Assembly: GCA_964020085.1 (NCBI GenBank)
Contig: OZ026601.1
Location: 4,634,335 to 4,698,334 of the forward strand
Length of the DNA: 64,000 nt
Reading direction: 5' to 3'
Source of the DNA: Micromussa lordhowensis
Taxonomy: Eukaryota > Cnidaria > Anthozoa > Scleractinia > Lobophylliidae
Shown here: one piece after another, positions 8,901 to 16,800 of the stretch
Position numbering within the stretch: position 1 is the stretch's first letter
Layout: each line of letters opens with the position of its first letter
Notes under the pieces: generated by a model
The model's database searches: none
The model's input: only the letters and a program-made list of their open reading frames with translations
What the model was told of the DNA's origin: nothing
Translations under genes and position numbers: made by a program

Positions 8901-9248
8901 AAAGGTGTATTTATTTTTGTTGATAAAAGCAAAGTAGTAATTTCAGAAAATCCTACAATAGATGAACCATCTTTAAGATCATTTAATATTCCAAATAATT
9001 CTTTAGGAAAGCAAGTCCTATTTTGGATTTGGGTAAAAGGCACAGTTATGAATATAATTTTTAGTGGAATTAGTGCTCCAATTAATGTGGGTAATTCTTT
9101 TGTAGATACTACTATAAGAAGAGTAAATGTAGAAGATAATCCTTTCACTAAAAAGAGAGGATTAATAACTAAAAATATTTATGATAATACCAGTCAAGCT
9201 TATCAGTTAATAAAAGAATTTGAAAAGAGTCAAGGAACTATTATATAA
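5910..9248 (+). CDS. Long fibre-like protein with collagen segment and tail-fibre repeats
   Basis: The protein has 1112 residues. A short tag (MGFSNGQ, 1-7) is followed by a brief Gly-X-Y collagen-like segment (GEKGDPGLPGIG, 18-29). Then come many copies of a phage tail-fibre-like module of the type KRLTEVALPIDNNDAATKEY (42-61), alternating with MTGxLxMxxxxI turns. Examples near 150 codon intervals are KIINIGNPTDPKDATTKEYV, MTGDLNIGSKKI, MTGSLQMGDNAI and MEGDLNMGGNAI. Between repeat groups lie larger beta-rich inserts (about 120-290, 690-880 and 940-1080) that look like knob domains. There is no signal peptide or membrane helix. A trimeric, host-binding vertex fibre is the likely role. The exact 20-base repeat starting GATGGTTCACGCGC (near 7123 and 7431) shows recent internal duplication. 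Confidence 0.8.
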   Translation: MGFSNGQLESTSATGRGEKGDPGLPGIGFSLTDDGNFDIDSKRLTEVALPIDNNDAATKEYVDNNLPAIDLSPYLKRDGTTSMTGHLNMNNHKISDLEDATNDNDAVPLKQLKEMTTDHRTNYHLQPSFTFYKDFGDKAELTKVSIPIPGHTDHFELLEAPREGTQSGYAYSTVRLVNNLEIDPNYSIVFEIFGYDGTNIVTDGDSDRLLFTNVTGNANIIDFSHDWFSNYAKAYIIFNSSKRDVNIRLQFRYYGSSSSNFKFLFFSRCVKGIQRTSFDHRLFNVKSTDFSGTILNFEPINMNNEKIINIGNPTDPKDATTKEYVDDEDAKQDIAINDLSSRKADRSEVLLLNGSQNMTGNLSMNGNRILSLPIPTGPQQPVTKTYLESQIASIPQPDLSLYLKVDGSRAMTGDLNIGSKKITDLETQDDVPIIDYPNALKDSKMAVNKLYVNENFLKLKGDDYDLKGKRIKNTEPYGVNTFDTNDLVSKAYVQAEISKLPTDVLKLDGSRAMTGSLQMGDNAITGIRSSSADNAALTVGGAKSTYLPLLGDRGMEGDLNMGGNAIINIKPFVEDDSSQAAQNAQSNYVINFGYFHGQRGDLKREINDVSAAALNRKNPDPMEDSIDMANHSIIRLKDPKSSDSFHASTVNYVNRTITDNNAVINTLITDKVNESEALNIKANRQENEFSFVMDDDLFKEDDDDITKAGKKDRDFYQIKRETYRFKIKYDDSIHYYSTRLTIDLKSLDLGEYTLAFEMYYGNKVDKDEVVVNAVSDTLNVSRNNTNTFSDHSRTIINFRKYGNIGIIVLDIDLTLKYKSGETYDFFTNIFVVVYGVSGHQNDVDSRIWDRFYTIRNKIIYYEAPINMGNRQIKGLIDGNENSDAVNVKQLNETEDNMVKYVNGEIVKVNTEIAKENPTINENKNFIEIIVKYILSNNSKISLIKDLYFSDSNEGRTPNTYAFVTTGDNTGDLTFYYVFQHSAITNNVMAVHFDIKNKKGVFIFVDKSKVVISENPTIDEPSLRSFNIPNNSLGKQVLFWIWVKGTVMNIIFSGISAPINVGNSFVDTTIRRVNVEDNPFTKKRGLITKNIYDNTSQAYQLIKEFEKSQGTII

Positions 9249-9253
9249 TATAA

Positions 9254-9259
9254 ATATAT
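9254..9259 (+). promoter_or_regulatory. Start-proximal TATA-type motif
   Basis: ATATAT abuts the ATGGG of the short fibre gene within an 11-bp intergenic gap that is AT only. Confidence 0.45.
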
Positions 9260-10024
9260 ATGGGATTTACAAATGGGCAACATGAAAAACCATCAACGAC
9301 AGGAAAAGTAGAAAAGGTTAAAAAAAGAATAGGCTTAAAATTAACTCCAGACAACCATTTCCATTTACAAAACAAGAGATTAACTAACATTTCCGCTCCA
9401 ATAAATGATCATGATGCAACCACTAAACGTTTCGTCGCTGATTTATTAAAGACAAAAGCAGCAACTACATACGTTAACAATGAACTATCTAAAAAGACTA
9501 ACTCATCTGCTTTAAAGGATTACGCTTTAATTACTGATTTAGGAACTTTAGCAATCGAATTCAATGATGCATTAAAAAGCAAAGTCGATTACAATGATTT
9601 AGAGACTAAGACGCAAGATAATAATTTAGCAGCTAATACGCAAAAAACATACCCGTTCATCACCGTCTATGCAGAAGAGAATGGACCACTGATTAAAGGT
9701 TCTCTCCAATGGAGTTTCGGTAATGGATGCGAGAGAAATAAGCAATATGGTTGGCCTAGTCCTGTAGACGGTAAAATAATTCGTGGCAGCATTTGTGTTT
9801 GCGCTGGCATTCATCAAGCATCTGAAGTGATCGTCGGCTTAGTTCTTAATGGCACGGATAAAGATTTAAAAATTGTCAAACCTGTGGATGAATGGTCAAA
9901 GATGACTATTTTCAGCGATCCGATTACGATACGAGCCGGCGACAGGATCAATTTTCGAAGCAAAACATCGAATTCATCTGTAACACACGCGATGGTAAAC
10001 TTATTGATTCAAATTGATGTCTAG
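9260..10024 (+). CDS. Short fibre-like protein with globular head
   Basis: The protein has 254 residues. Its N-terminus copies that of the preceding gene: MGFTNGQ, then TTG-x-x-EK, then one tail-fibre module NKRLTNISAPINDHDATTKR (about 44-63). A helical or coiled stretch (about 70-125) leads into a C-terminal beta-rich head that starts FITVYAEENGPLIKGSLQWS (about 132-151). The head contains CER, CVCAG and SSVTHAMVNLLIQ strands, similar in layout to C1q/TNF-like or phage receptor-binding heads. The head has three cysteines, at about 158, 178 and 180. It is probably a second, shorter receptor-binding fibre on the same vertex, derived from its neighbour by duplication of the base. The collagen segment is degenerate (KVEKVKKR in its place). 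Confidence 0.75.
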   Translation: MGFTNGQHEKPSTTGKVEKVKKRIGLKLTPDNHFHLQNKRLTNISAPINDHDATTKRFVADLLKTKAATTYVNNELSKKTNSSALKDYALITDLGTLAIEFNDALKSKVDYNDLETKTQDNNLAANTQKTYPFITVYAEENGPLIKGSLQWSFGNGCERNKQYGWPSPVDGKIIRGSICVCAGIHQASEVIVGLVLNGTDKDLKIVKPVDEWSKMTIFSDPITIRAGDRINFRSKTSNSSVTHAMVNLLIQIDV

Positions 10025-10291
10025 ATAATATGCAAATGAGTTTATGAAACGCGTTTCATCCAGACAATAAAAGCTACGGTTGATTAAAAGCTATGGTTGA
10101 TTAAAAGCTATGGTTGATTAAAATAATTGATGACATATGTCTACAGGGGATTCCCGGAAACGCGTTTCATCTAGCTATGGTTAGCTAAAATAATTGATGA
10201 CTCATGTCTACAGGGGATTCCCGGAAACGCGTTTCATCTAGACAATACAACTCAACGCATTTTAGAAAAATTTATCTTATCCAAAGAATAG
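10025..10291. repeat. Intergenic tandem-repeat array with palindromes and enhancer-like motifs
   Basis: This is the largest gap inside the gene cluster and has clear internal structure. The palindrome GAAACGCGTTTC occurs three times (10046-10057, 10157-10168, 10224-10235), the first inside the perfect 16-bp palindrome 10044-10059. AAAAGCTAYGGTTGATT is repeated three times head to tail (10069-10119, 17-bp unit). A 67-bp unit beginning TAATTGATGAC (10124 and 10191) is tandemly duplicated. Each copy contains GGGGATTCCC (10146-10155 and 10213-10222) overlapping TTCCCGGAA. It lies upstream of the eIF1-like and membrane-protein genes and could be an enhancer, an origin or both; function is inferred. 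Confidence 0.85.
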
Positions 10292-10552
10292 ATGGATATT
10301 AAAAGTTTATCTTCTTTGATAGATGAAAGTAGAAAGTTTATTAAAATTTCTCTCGAAAAGAGGGGAAAAAAATCAATCACCTCATTTGAAAAGATTGAAG
10401 GCTTTAATTTAAAAGATTGGAAGAAAAAGTTAGCTTGTAACGGTTTTATTAGAGACCAAACTGTAAGCCTACAAGGTGATCAAACTGAAAAAATATATGA
10501 TGAATTAATCCAAATGGGTTATGATAGTGATCAAATTGTTTTTAATTTATAA
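10292..10552 (+). CDS. eIF1/SUI1-like translation initiation factor
   Basis: The protein has 86 residues. The central part reads like eukaryotic eIF1: EKRGKKSITSFEKIEGF (22-38) corresponds to the first basic strand and turn. DWKKKLACNG (42-51) corresponds to the helix and strongly conserved CNG, and VSLQGDQTEKIYDEL (58-72) to the LQGDQ motif and following helix. The ending DQIVFNL matches the last strand. It is shorter than cellular eIF1 (about 110 residues), lacks the long N-terminal tail, and has a shorter loop between CNG and LQGDQ. eIF1 controls scanning and start-codon choice on the 40S subunit. SUI1 homologues are known in some giant viruses. Unlike most genes here it has no TATATA directly at its ATG; the repeat array lies upstream. 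Confidence 0.8.
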   Translation: MDIKSLSSLIDESRKFIKISLEKRGKKSITSFEKIEGFNLKDWKKKLACNGFIRDQTVSLQGDQTEKIYDELIQMGYDSDQIVFNL

Positions 10553-10563
10553 ATATAATAAAA

Positions 10564-10570
10564 TAATATA
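10564..10570 (+). promoter_or_regulatory. Start-proximal TATA-type motif
   Basis: TAATATA abuts the ATG at 10571 in an 18-bp AT-only spacer after the eIF1-like gene. Confidence 0.4.
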
Positions 10571-11050
10571 ATGGTGGCTAAAAAGAATATTTTCGACTGG
10601 AATCATATTTCAGACAAATTATCGACTGATGAAGTAGACGAACTAAAGTCTTATTATCTAAGCTATCATAGGAAATGTTGGGCTTTCAAAAAGGCTTACA
10701 AAAGATTCAAATTGCTCAAATTCATTGGTAATTCACTCTCTGTTCTGACTGCTTCAGGTGGAATTGCTAGCGCTATCGCTACTGGTGGTATCAGTCTAAT
10801 AGCGATTAGTACAGTGGCATTATTAGTTAAAGGCTACATGGAACACAAAGGTTTAGACTTAAAAATTCAAAATTGTACCTATGCCTATCAAAGTTACCAG
10901 CATTTGTTAATAATGATTCGAGAAGCGATGCGCTCAGGTGATCTTAACCGAGAAAGTTTAATTAATCAAATGACAAACGTTGACAATTTTGTCATTGATA
11001 ATAGCCCAATTATTGATAAATATTTAAAGATGTATGACACTGTCCACTGA
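10571..11050 (+). CDS. Two-helix membrane protein of Polinton-like elements
   Basis: The protein has 159 residues. A charged N-terminal helical part (about 1-48, YRSYHRK-type basic and aromatic residues before KAYKRFKLLK) is followed by a hydrophobic hairpin. The first helix spans about 51-70 and the second about 73-88, with a Gly-rich turn (ATGGIS). After it comes a soluble helical part with AYQSYQHLLIMIREAMRSG (105-123). I recall similar glycine-hairpin proteins from cnidarian Polinton-like elements, and the topology also resembles SLATT-type two-helix proteins; neither link was tested. Possible roles are membrane remodelling, entry or egress. It is the last gene before the element end and is followed by 350 bp of non-coding terminal sequence. 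Confidence 0.65.
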   Translation: MVAKKNIFDWNHISDKLSTDEVDELKSYYLSYHRKCWAFKKAYKRFKLLKFIGNSLSVLTASGGIASAIATGGISLIAISTVALLVKGYMEHKGLDLKIQNCTYAYQSYQHLLIMIREAMRSGDLNRESLINQMTNVDNFVIDNSPIIDKYLKMYDTVH

Positions 11051-11400
11051 CTTCAGACACACGCTAGTATGCGTGAGTACGTGTTTTGAATATTAATGAT
11101 AGGTGACATGCAAATATCGACCAATTAAAATTTGTCTGATGCATCAGACTACGCTAATTACGCATCGTGAGAACAATCTAAATTTTACTATATCCTACAC
11201 TAACCTACGCATTTTAGGCATTTTTGTGCGTAAAATAGTATGTCTAATTTTTACGATATCTACGCTACTTACACTACCTACGCATAACTACGCTGTTTTA
11301 GTGTATTATATCATATATTTTAGACTCAGATTTTTACACTAACTACGCTGAGATGCGTAAAATCCAGAAATGTCCTAGTTCCCCCATTTCCTACACTACT
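11051..11400. repeat. Subterminal/terminal region of the element (probable TIR)
   Basis: No gene is seen here. The word TACGC occurs at 11150, 11159, 11206, 11261, 11279, 11289 and 11344, with GCGTA near 11228 and 11355, mixed with CTACAC and CTACCT variants. A perfect 16-bp palindrome lies at 11134-11149, and CACGC...GCGTG forms a short hairpin near 11060-11076. The region ends CTACACTACT at 11391-11400, directly before satellite sequence. Polintons have terminal inverted repeats, AG/CT termini and 6-bp target duplications, so 11400 is a plausible element end. The partner repeat would lie left of this window. Confidence 0.6.
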
Positions 11401-12653
11401 GGTGTCTTTGCCAAATTTGTCATAACTCGGCTCTACGGACACTTACGGAGCCGCAGTTTGCATCAAAATGCTCTGCTATGTTTGCACTTCAAGTGCATAC
11501 TAATTAGGAGATGATGCAATTTGCGCCAGGGTGTTTTTGAAGCCCCTATAGTCGGCCTACTTTTTTGAGCATTTTCCCTTGGTCCCCCCTTGGCAAAATC
11601 TCAGAAAATGGCCGATTTAGGTGTCTTTGCCAAATTTGTCATAACTCGGCTCTACGGACACTTACGGAGCCGCAGTTTGCATCAAAATGCTCTGCTATGT
11701 TTGCACTTCAAGTGCATACTAATTAGGAGATGATGCAATTTGCGCCAGGGTGTTTTTGAAGCACCTATAGTCGGCCTACTTTTTTGAGCATTTTCCCTTG
11801 GTCCCCCCTTGGCAAAATCTCAGAAAATGGCCGATTTAGGTGTCTTTGCCAAATTTGTCATAAACTCGGCTCTACGGACACTTACGGAGCCGCAGTTTGC
11901 ATCAAAATGCTCTGCTATGTTTGCACTTCAAGTGCATACTAATTAGGAGATGATGCAATTTGCGCCAGGGTGTTTTTGAAGCCCCTATAGTCGGCCTACT
12001 TTTTTGAGCATTTTCCCTTGGTCCCCCCTTGGCAAAATCTCAGAAAATGGCCGATTTAGGTGTCTTTGCCAAATTTGTCATAACTCGGCTCTACGGACAC
12101 TTTCGGAGCCGCAGTTTGCATCAAAATGCTCTGCTATGTTTGCACTTCAAGTGCATACTAATTAGGAGATGATGCAATTTGCGCCAGGGTGTTTTTGAAG
12201 CCCCTATAGTCGGCCTACTTTTTTGAGCATTTTCCCTTGGTCCCCCCTTGGCAAAATCTCAGAAAATGGCCGATTTAGGTGTCTTTGCCAAATTTGTCAT
12301 AACTCGGCTCTACGGACACTTACGGAGCCGCAGTTTGCATCAAAATGCTCTGCTATGTTTGCACTTCAAGTGCATACTAATTAGAAGATGATGCAATTTG
12401 CGCCAGGGTGTTTTTGAAGCCCCTATAGTCGGCGTACTTTTTTGAGCATTTCCCCTTGGTCCCCCCTTGGCAAAATCTCAGAAAATGGCCGATTTAGGTG
12501 TCTTTGCCAAAGTTGTCATAACTCGGCTCTACAGACACTTACGGAGCCGCAGTTTGCATCAAAATGCTCTGCTATGTTTGCACTTCAAGTGCATACTAAT
12601 TAGGAGATGATGCAATTTGCGCCAGGGTGTTTTTGAAGCCCCTATAGTCGGCC

Positions 12654-13812
12654 TACTTTTTTGAGCATTTTCCCTTGGTCCCCCCTTGGCAAAATCTCAG
12701 AAAATGGCCGATTTAGGTGTCTTTGCCAAATTTGTCATAACTCGGCTCTACGGACACTTACGGAGCCGCAGTTTGCATCAAAATGCTCTGCTATGTTTGC
12801 ACTTCAAGTGCATACTAATTAGGAGATGATGCAATTTGCGCCAGGGTGTTTTTGAAGCCCCTATAGTCGGCCTACTTTTTTGAGCATTTTCCCTTGGTCC
12901 CCCCTTGGCAAAATCTCAGAAAATTGCCGATTTAGGTGTCTTTGCCAAATTTGTCATAACTCGGCTCTACGGACACTTACGGAGCCGCAGTTTGCATCAA
13001 AATGCTCTGCTATGTTTGCACTTCAAGTGCATACTAATTAGGAGATGATGCAATTTGCGCCAGGGTGTTTTTGAAGCCCCTATAGTCGGCCTACTTTTTT
13101 GAGCATTTTCCCTTGGTCCCCCCTTGGCAAAATCTCAGAAAATGGCCGATTTAGGTGTCTTTGCCAAATTTGTCATAACTCGGCTCTACGGACACTTACG
13201 GAGCCGCAGTTTGCATCAAAATGCTCTGCTATGTTTGCACTTCAAATGCATACTAATTAGGAGATGATGCAATTTGCGCCAGGGTGTTTTTGAAGCCCCT
13301 ATAGTCGGCCTACTTTTTTGAGCATTTTCCCTTGGTCCCCCCTTGGCAAAATCTCAGAAAATGGCCGATTTAGGTGTCTTTGCCAAATTTGTCATAACTC
13401 GGCTCTACGGACACTTACGGAGCCGCAGTTTGCATCAAAATGCTCTGCTATGTTTGCACTTCAAGTGCATACTAATTAGGAGATGATGCAATTTGCGCCA
13501 GGGTGTTTTTGAAGCCCCTATAGTCGGCCTACTTTTTTGAGCATTTTCCCTTGGTCCCCCCTTGGCAAAATCTCAGAAAATGGCCGATTTAGGTGTCTTT
13601 GCCAAATTTGTCATAACTCGGCTCTACGGACACTTACGGAGCCGCAGTTTGCATCAAAATGCTCTGCTATGTTTGCACTTCAAGTGCATACTAATTAGGA
13701 GATGATGCAATTTGCGCCAGGGTGTTTTTGAAGCCCCTATAGTCGGCCTACTTTTTTGAGCATTTTCCCTTGGTCCCCCCTTGGCAAAATCTCAGAAAAT
13801 GGCCGATTTAGG
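12654..13812 (+). repeat. Segment duplicated exactly 20 monomers downstream
   Basis: These 1159 bases are identical, base by base, to 17034-18192 (offset 4380 = 20 x 219). The match includes private variants such as AAATTGCCG (12921/17301) and TTCAAATGCA (13241/17621). Flanking lines differ by single substitutions. Confidence 0.9.
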
Positions 13813-16800
13813 GGTCTTTGCCAAATTTGTCATAACTCGGCTCTACGGACACTTACGGAGCCGCAGTTTGCATCAAAATGCTCTGCTATGTTTGCACTTC
13901 AAGTGCATACTAATTAGGAGATGATGCAATTTGCGCCAGGGTGTTTTTGAAGCCCCTATAGTCGGCCTACTTTTTTGAGCATTTTCCCTTGGTCCCCCCT
14001 TGGCAAAATCTCAGAAAATGGCCGATTTAGGTGTCTTTGCCAAATTTGTCATAACTCGGCTCTACGGACACTTACGGAGCCGCAGTTTGCATCAAAATGC
14101 TCTGCTATGTTTGCACTTCAAGTGCATACTAATTAGGAGATGATGCAATTTGCGCCAGGGTGTTTTTAAAGCCCCTATAGTCGGCCTACTTTTTTGAGCA
14201 TTTTCCCTTGGTCCCCCCTTGGCAAAATCTCAGAAAATGGCCGATTTAGGTGTCTTTGCCAAATTTGTCATAACTCGGCTCTACGGACACTTACGGAGCC
14301 GCAGTTTGCATCAAAATGCTCTGCTATGTTTGCACTTCAAGTGCATACTAATTAGGAGATGATGCAATTTGCGCCAGGGTGTTTTTGAAGCCCCTATAGT
14401 CGGCCTACTTTTATGAGCATTTTCCCTTGGTCCCCCCTTAGCAAAATCTCAGAAAATGGCCGATTTAGGTGTCTTTGCCAAATTTGTCATAACTCGGCTC
14501 TACGGACACTTTCGGAGCCGCAGTTTGCATCAAAATGCTCTGCTATGTTTCCACTTCAAGTGCATACTAATTAGGAGATGATGCAATTAGCGCCAGGGTG
14601 TTTTTGAAGCCCCTATAGTCGGCCTACTTTTTTGAGCATTTTCCCTTGGTCCCCCCTTGGCAAAATCTCAGAAAATGGCCGATTTAGGTGTCTTTGCCAA
14701 ATTTGTCATAACTCGGCTCTACGGACACTTTCGGAGCCGCAGTTTGCATCAAAATGCTCTGCTATGTTTGCACTTCAAGTGCATACTAATTAGGAGATGA
14801 TGCAATTTGCGCCAGGGTGTTTTTGAAGCCCCTATAGTCGGCCTACTTTTATGAGCATTTTCCCTTGGTCCCCCCTTAGCAAAATCTCAGAAAATGGCCG
14901 ATTTAGGTGTCTTTGCCAAATTTGTCATAACTCGGCTCTACGGACACTTTCGGAGCCGCAGTTTGCATCAAAATGCTCTGCTATGTTTCCACTTCAAGTG
15001 CATACTAATTAGGAGATGATGCAATTAGCGCCAGGGTGTTTTTGAAGCCCCTATAGTCGGCCTACTTTTTTGAGCATTTTCCCTTGGTCCCCCCTTGGCA
15101 AAATCTCAGAAAATGGCCGATTTAGGTGTCTTTGCCAAATTTGTCATAACTCGGCTCTACGGACACTTTCGGAGCCGCAGTTTGCATCAAAATGCTCTGC
15201 TATGTTTGCACTTCAAGTGCATACTAATTAGGAGATGATGCAATTTGCGCCAGGGTGTTTTTGAAGCCCCTATAGTCGGCCTACTTTTTTGAGCATTTTC
15301 CCTTGGTCCCCCCTTGGCAAAATCTCAGAAAATGGCCGATTTAGGTGTCTTTGCCAAATTTGTCATAACTCGGCTCTACGGACACTTACGGAGCCGCAGT
15401 TTGCATCAAAATGCTCTGCTATGTTTGCACTTCAAGTGCATACTAATTAGGAGATGATGCAATTTGCGCCAGGGTGTTTTTGAAGCACCTATAGTCGGCC
15501 TACTTTTATGAGCATTTTCCCTTGGTCCCCCCTTAGCAAAATCTCAGAAAATGGCCGATTTAGGTGTCTTTGCCAAATTTGTCATAACTCGGCTCTACGG
15601 ACACTTTCGGAGCCGCAGTTTGCATCAAAATGCTCTGCTATGTTTCCACTTCAAGTGCATACTAATTAGGAGATGATGCAATTAGCGCCAGGGTGTTTTT
15701 GAAGCCCCTATAGTCGGCCTACTTTTTTGAGCATTTTCCCTTGGTCCCCCCTTGGCAAAATCTCAGAAAATGGCCGATTTAGGTGTCTTTGCCAAATTTG
15801 TCATAACTCGGCTCTACGGACACTTTCGGAGCCGCAGTTTACATCAAAATGCTCTGCTTTGTTTCCACTTCAAGTGCATACTAATTAGGAGATGATGCAA
15901 TTAGCGCCAGGGTGTTTTTGAAGCCCCTATAGTCGGCCTACTTTTTTGAGCATTTTCCCTTGGTCCCCCCTTGGCAAAATCTCAGAAAATGGCCGATTTA
16001 GGTGTCTTTGCCAAATTTGTCATAACTCGGCTCTACGGACACTTTCGGAGCCGCAGTTTGCATCAAAATGCTCTGCTATGTTTGCACTTCAAGTGCATAC
16101 TAATTAGGAGATGATGCAATTTGCGCCAGGGTGTTTTTGAAGCCCCTATAGTCGGCCTACTTTTTTGAGCATTTTCCCTTGGTCCCCCCTTGGCAAAATC
16201 TCAGAAAATGGCCGATTTAGGTGTCTTTGCCAAATTTGTCATAACTCGGCTCTACGGACACTTACGGAGCCGCAGTTTGCATCAAAATGCTCTGCTATGT
16301 TTGCACTTCAAGTGCATACTAATTAGGAGATGATGCAATTTGCGCCAGGGTGTTTTTGAAGCCCCTATAGTCGGCCTACTTTTTTGAGCATTTTCCCTTG
16401 GTCCCCCCTTGGCAAAATCTCAGAAAATGGCCGATTTAGGTGTCTTTGCCAAATTTGTCATAACTCGGCTCTACGGACACTTACGGAGCCGCAGTTTGCA
16501 TCAAAATGCTCTGCTATGTTTGCACTTCAAGTGCATACTAATTAGGAGATGATGCAATTTGCGCCAGGGTGTTTTTGAAGCCCCTATAGTCGGCCTACTT
16601 TTATGAGCATTTTCCCTTGGTCCCCCCTTAGCAAAATCTCAGAAAATGGCCGATTTAGGTGTCTTTGCCAAATTTGTCATAACTCGGCTCTACGGACACT
16701 TTCGGAGCCGCAGTTTGCATCAAAATGCTCTGCTATGTTTCCACTTCAAGTGCATACTAATTAGGAGATGATGCAATTAGCGCCAGGGTGTTTTTGAAGC

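Noticed and set aside
730..9817. Short frames opposite or overlapping the viral genes (for example 730-966, 1813-2217, 5450-5842, 6746-6982, 8489-9148, 9626-9817)
   Set aside because: Shadows of longer, well-supported genes in other frames.
11103..11342. 79-codon frame in the element terminus
   Set aside because: Composition follows the TACGC repeats; no family resemblance and no TATATA-type start region.
1..11400. Bacteriophage or bacterial origin, suggested by tail-fibre-like repeats
   Set aside because: Capsid, penton and ATPase types, lack of Shine-Dalgarno sites, the eIF1-like gene and the animal-type satellite and MITE flanks all point to a eukaryotic host.
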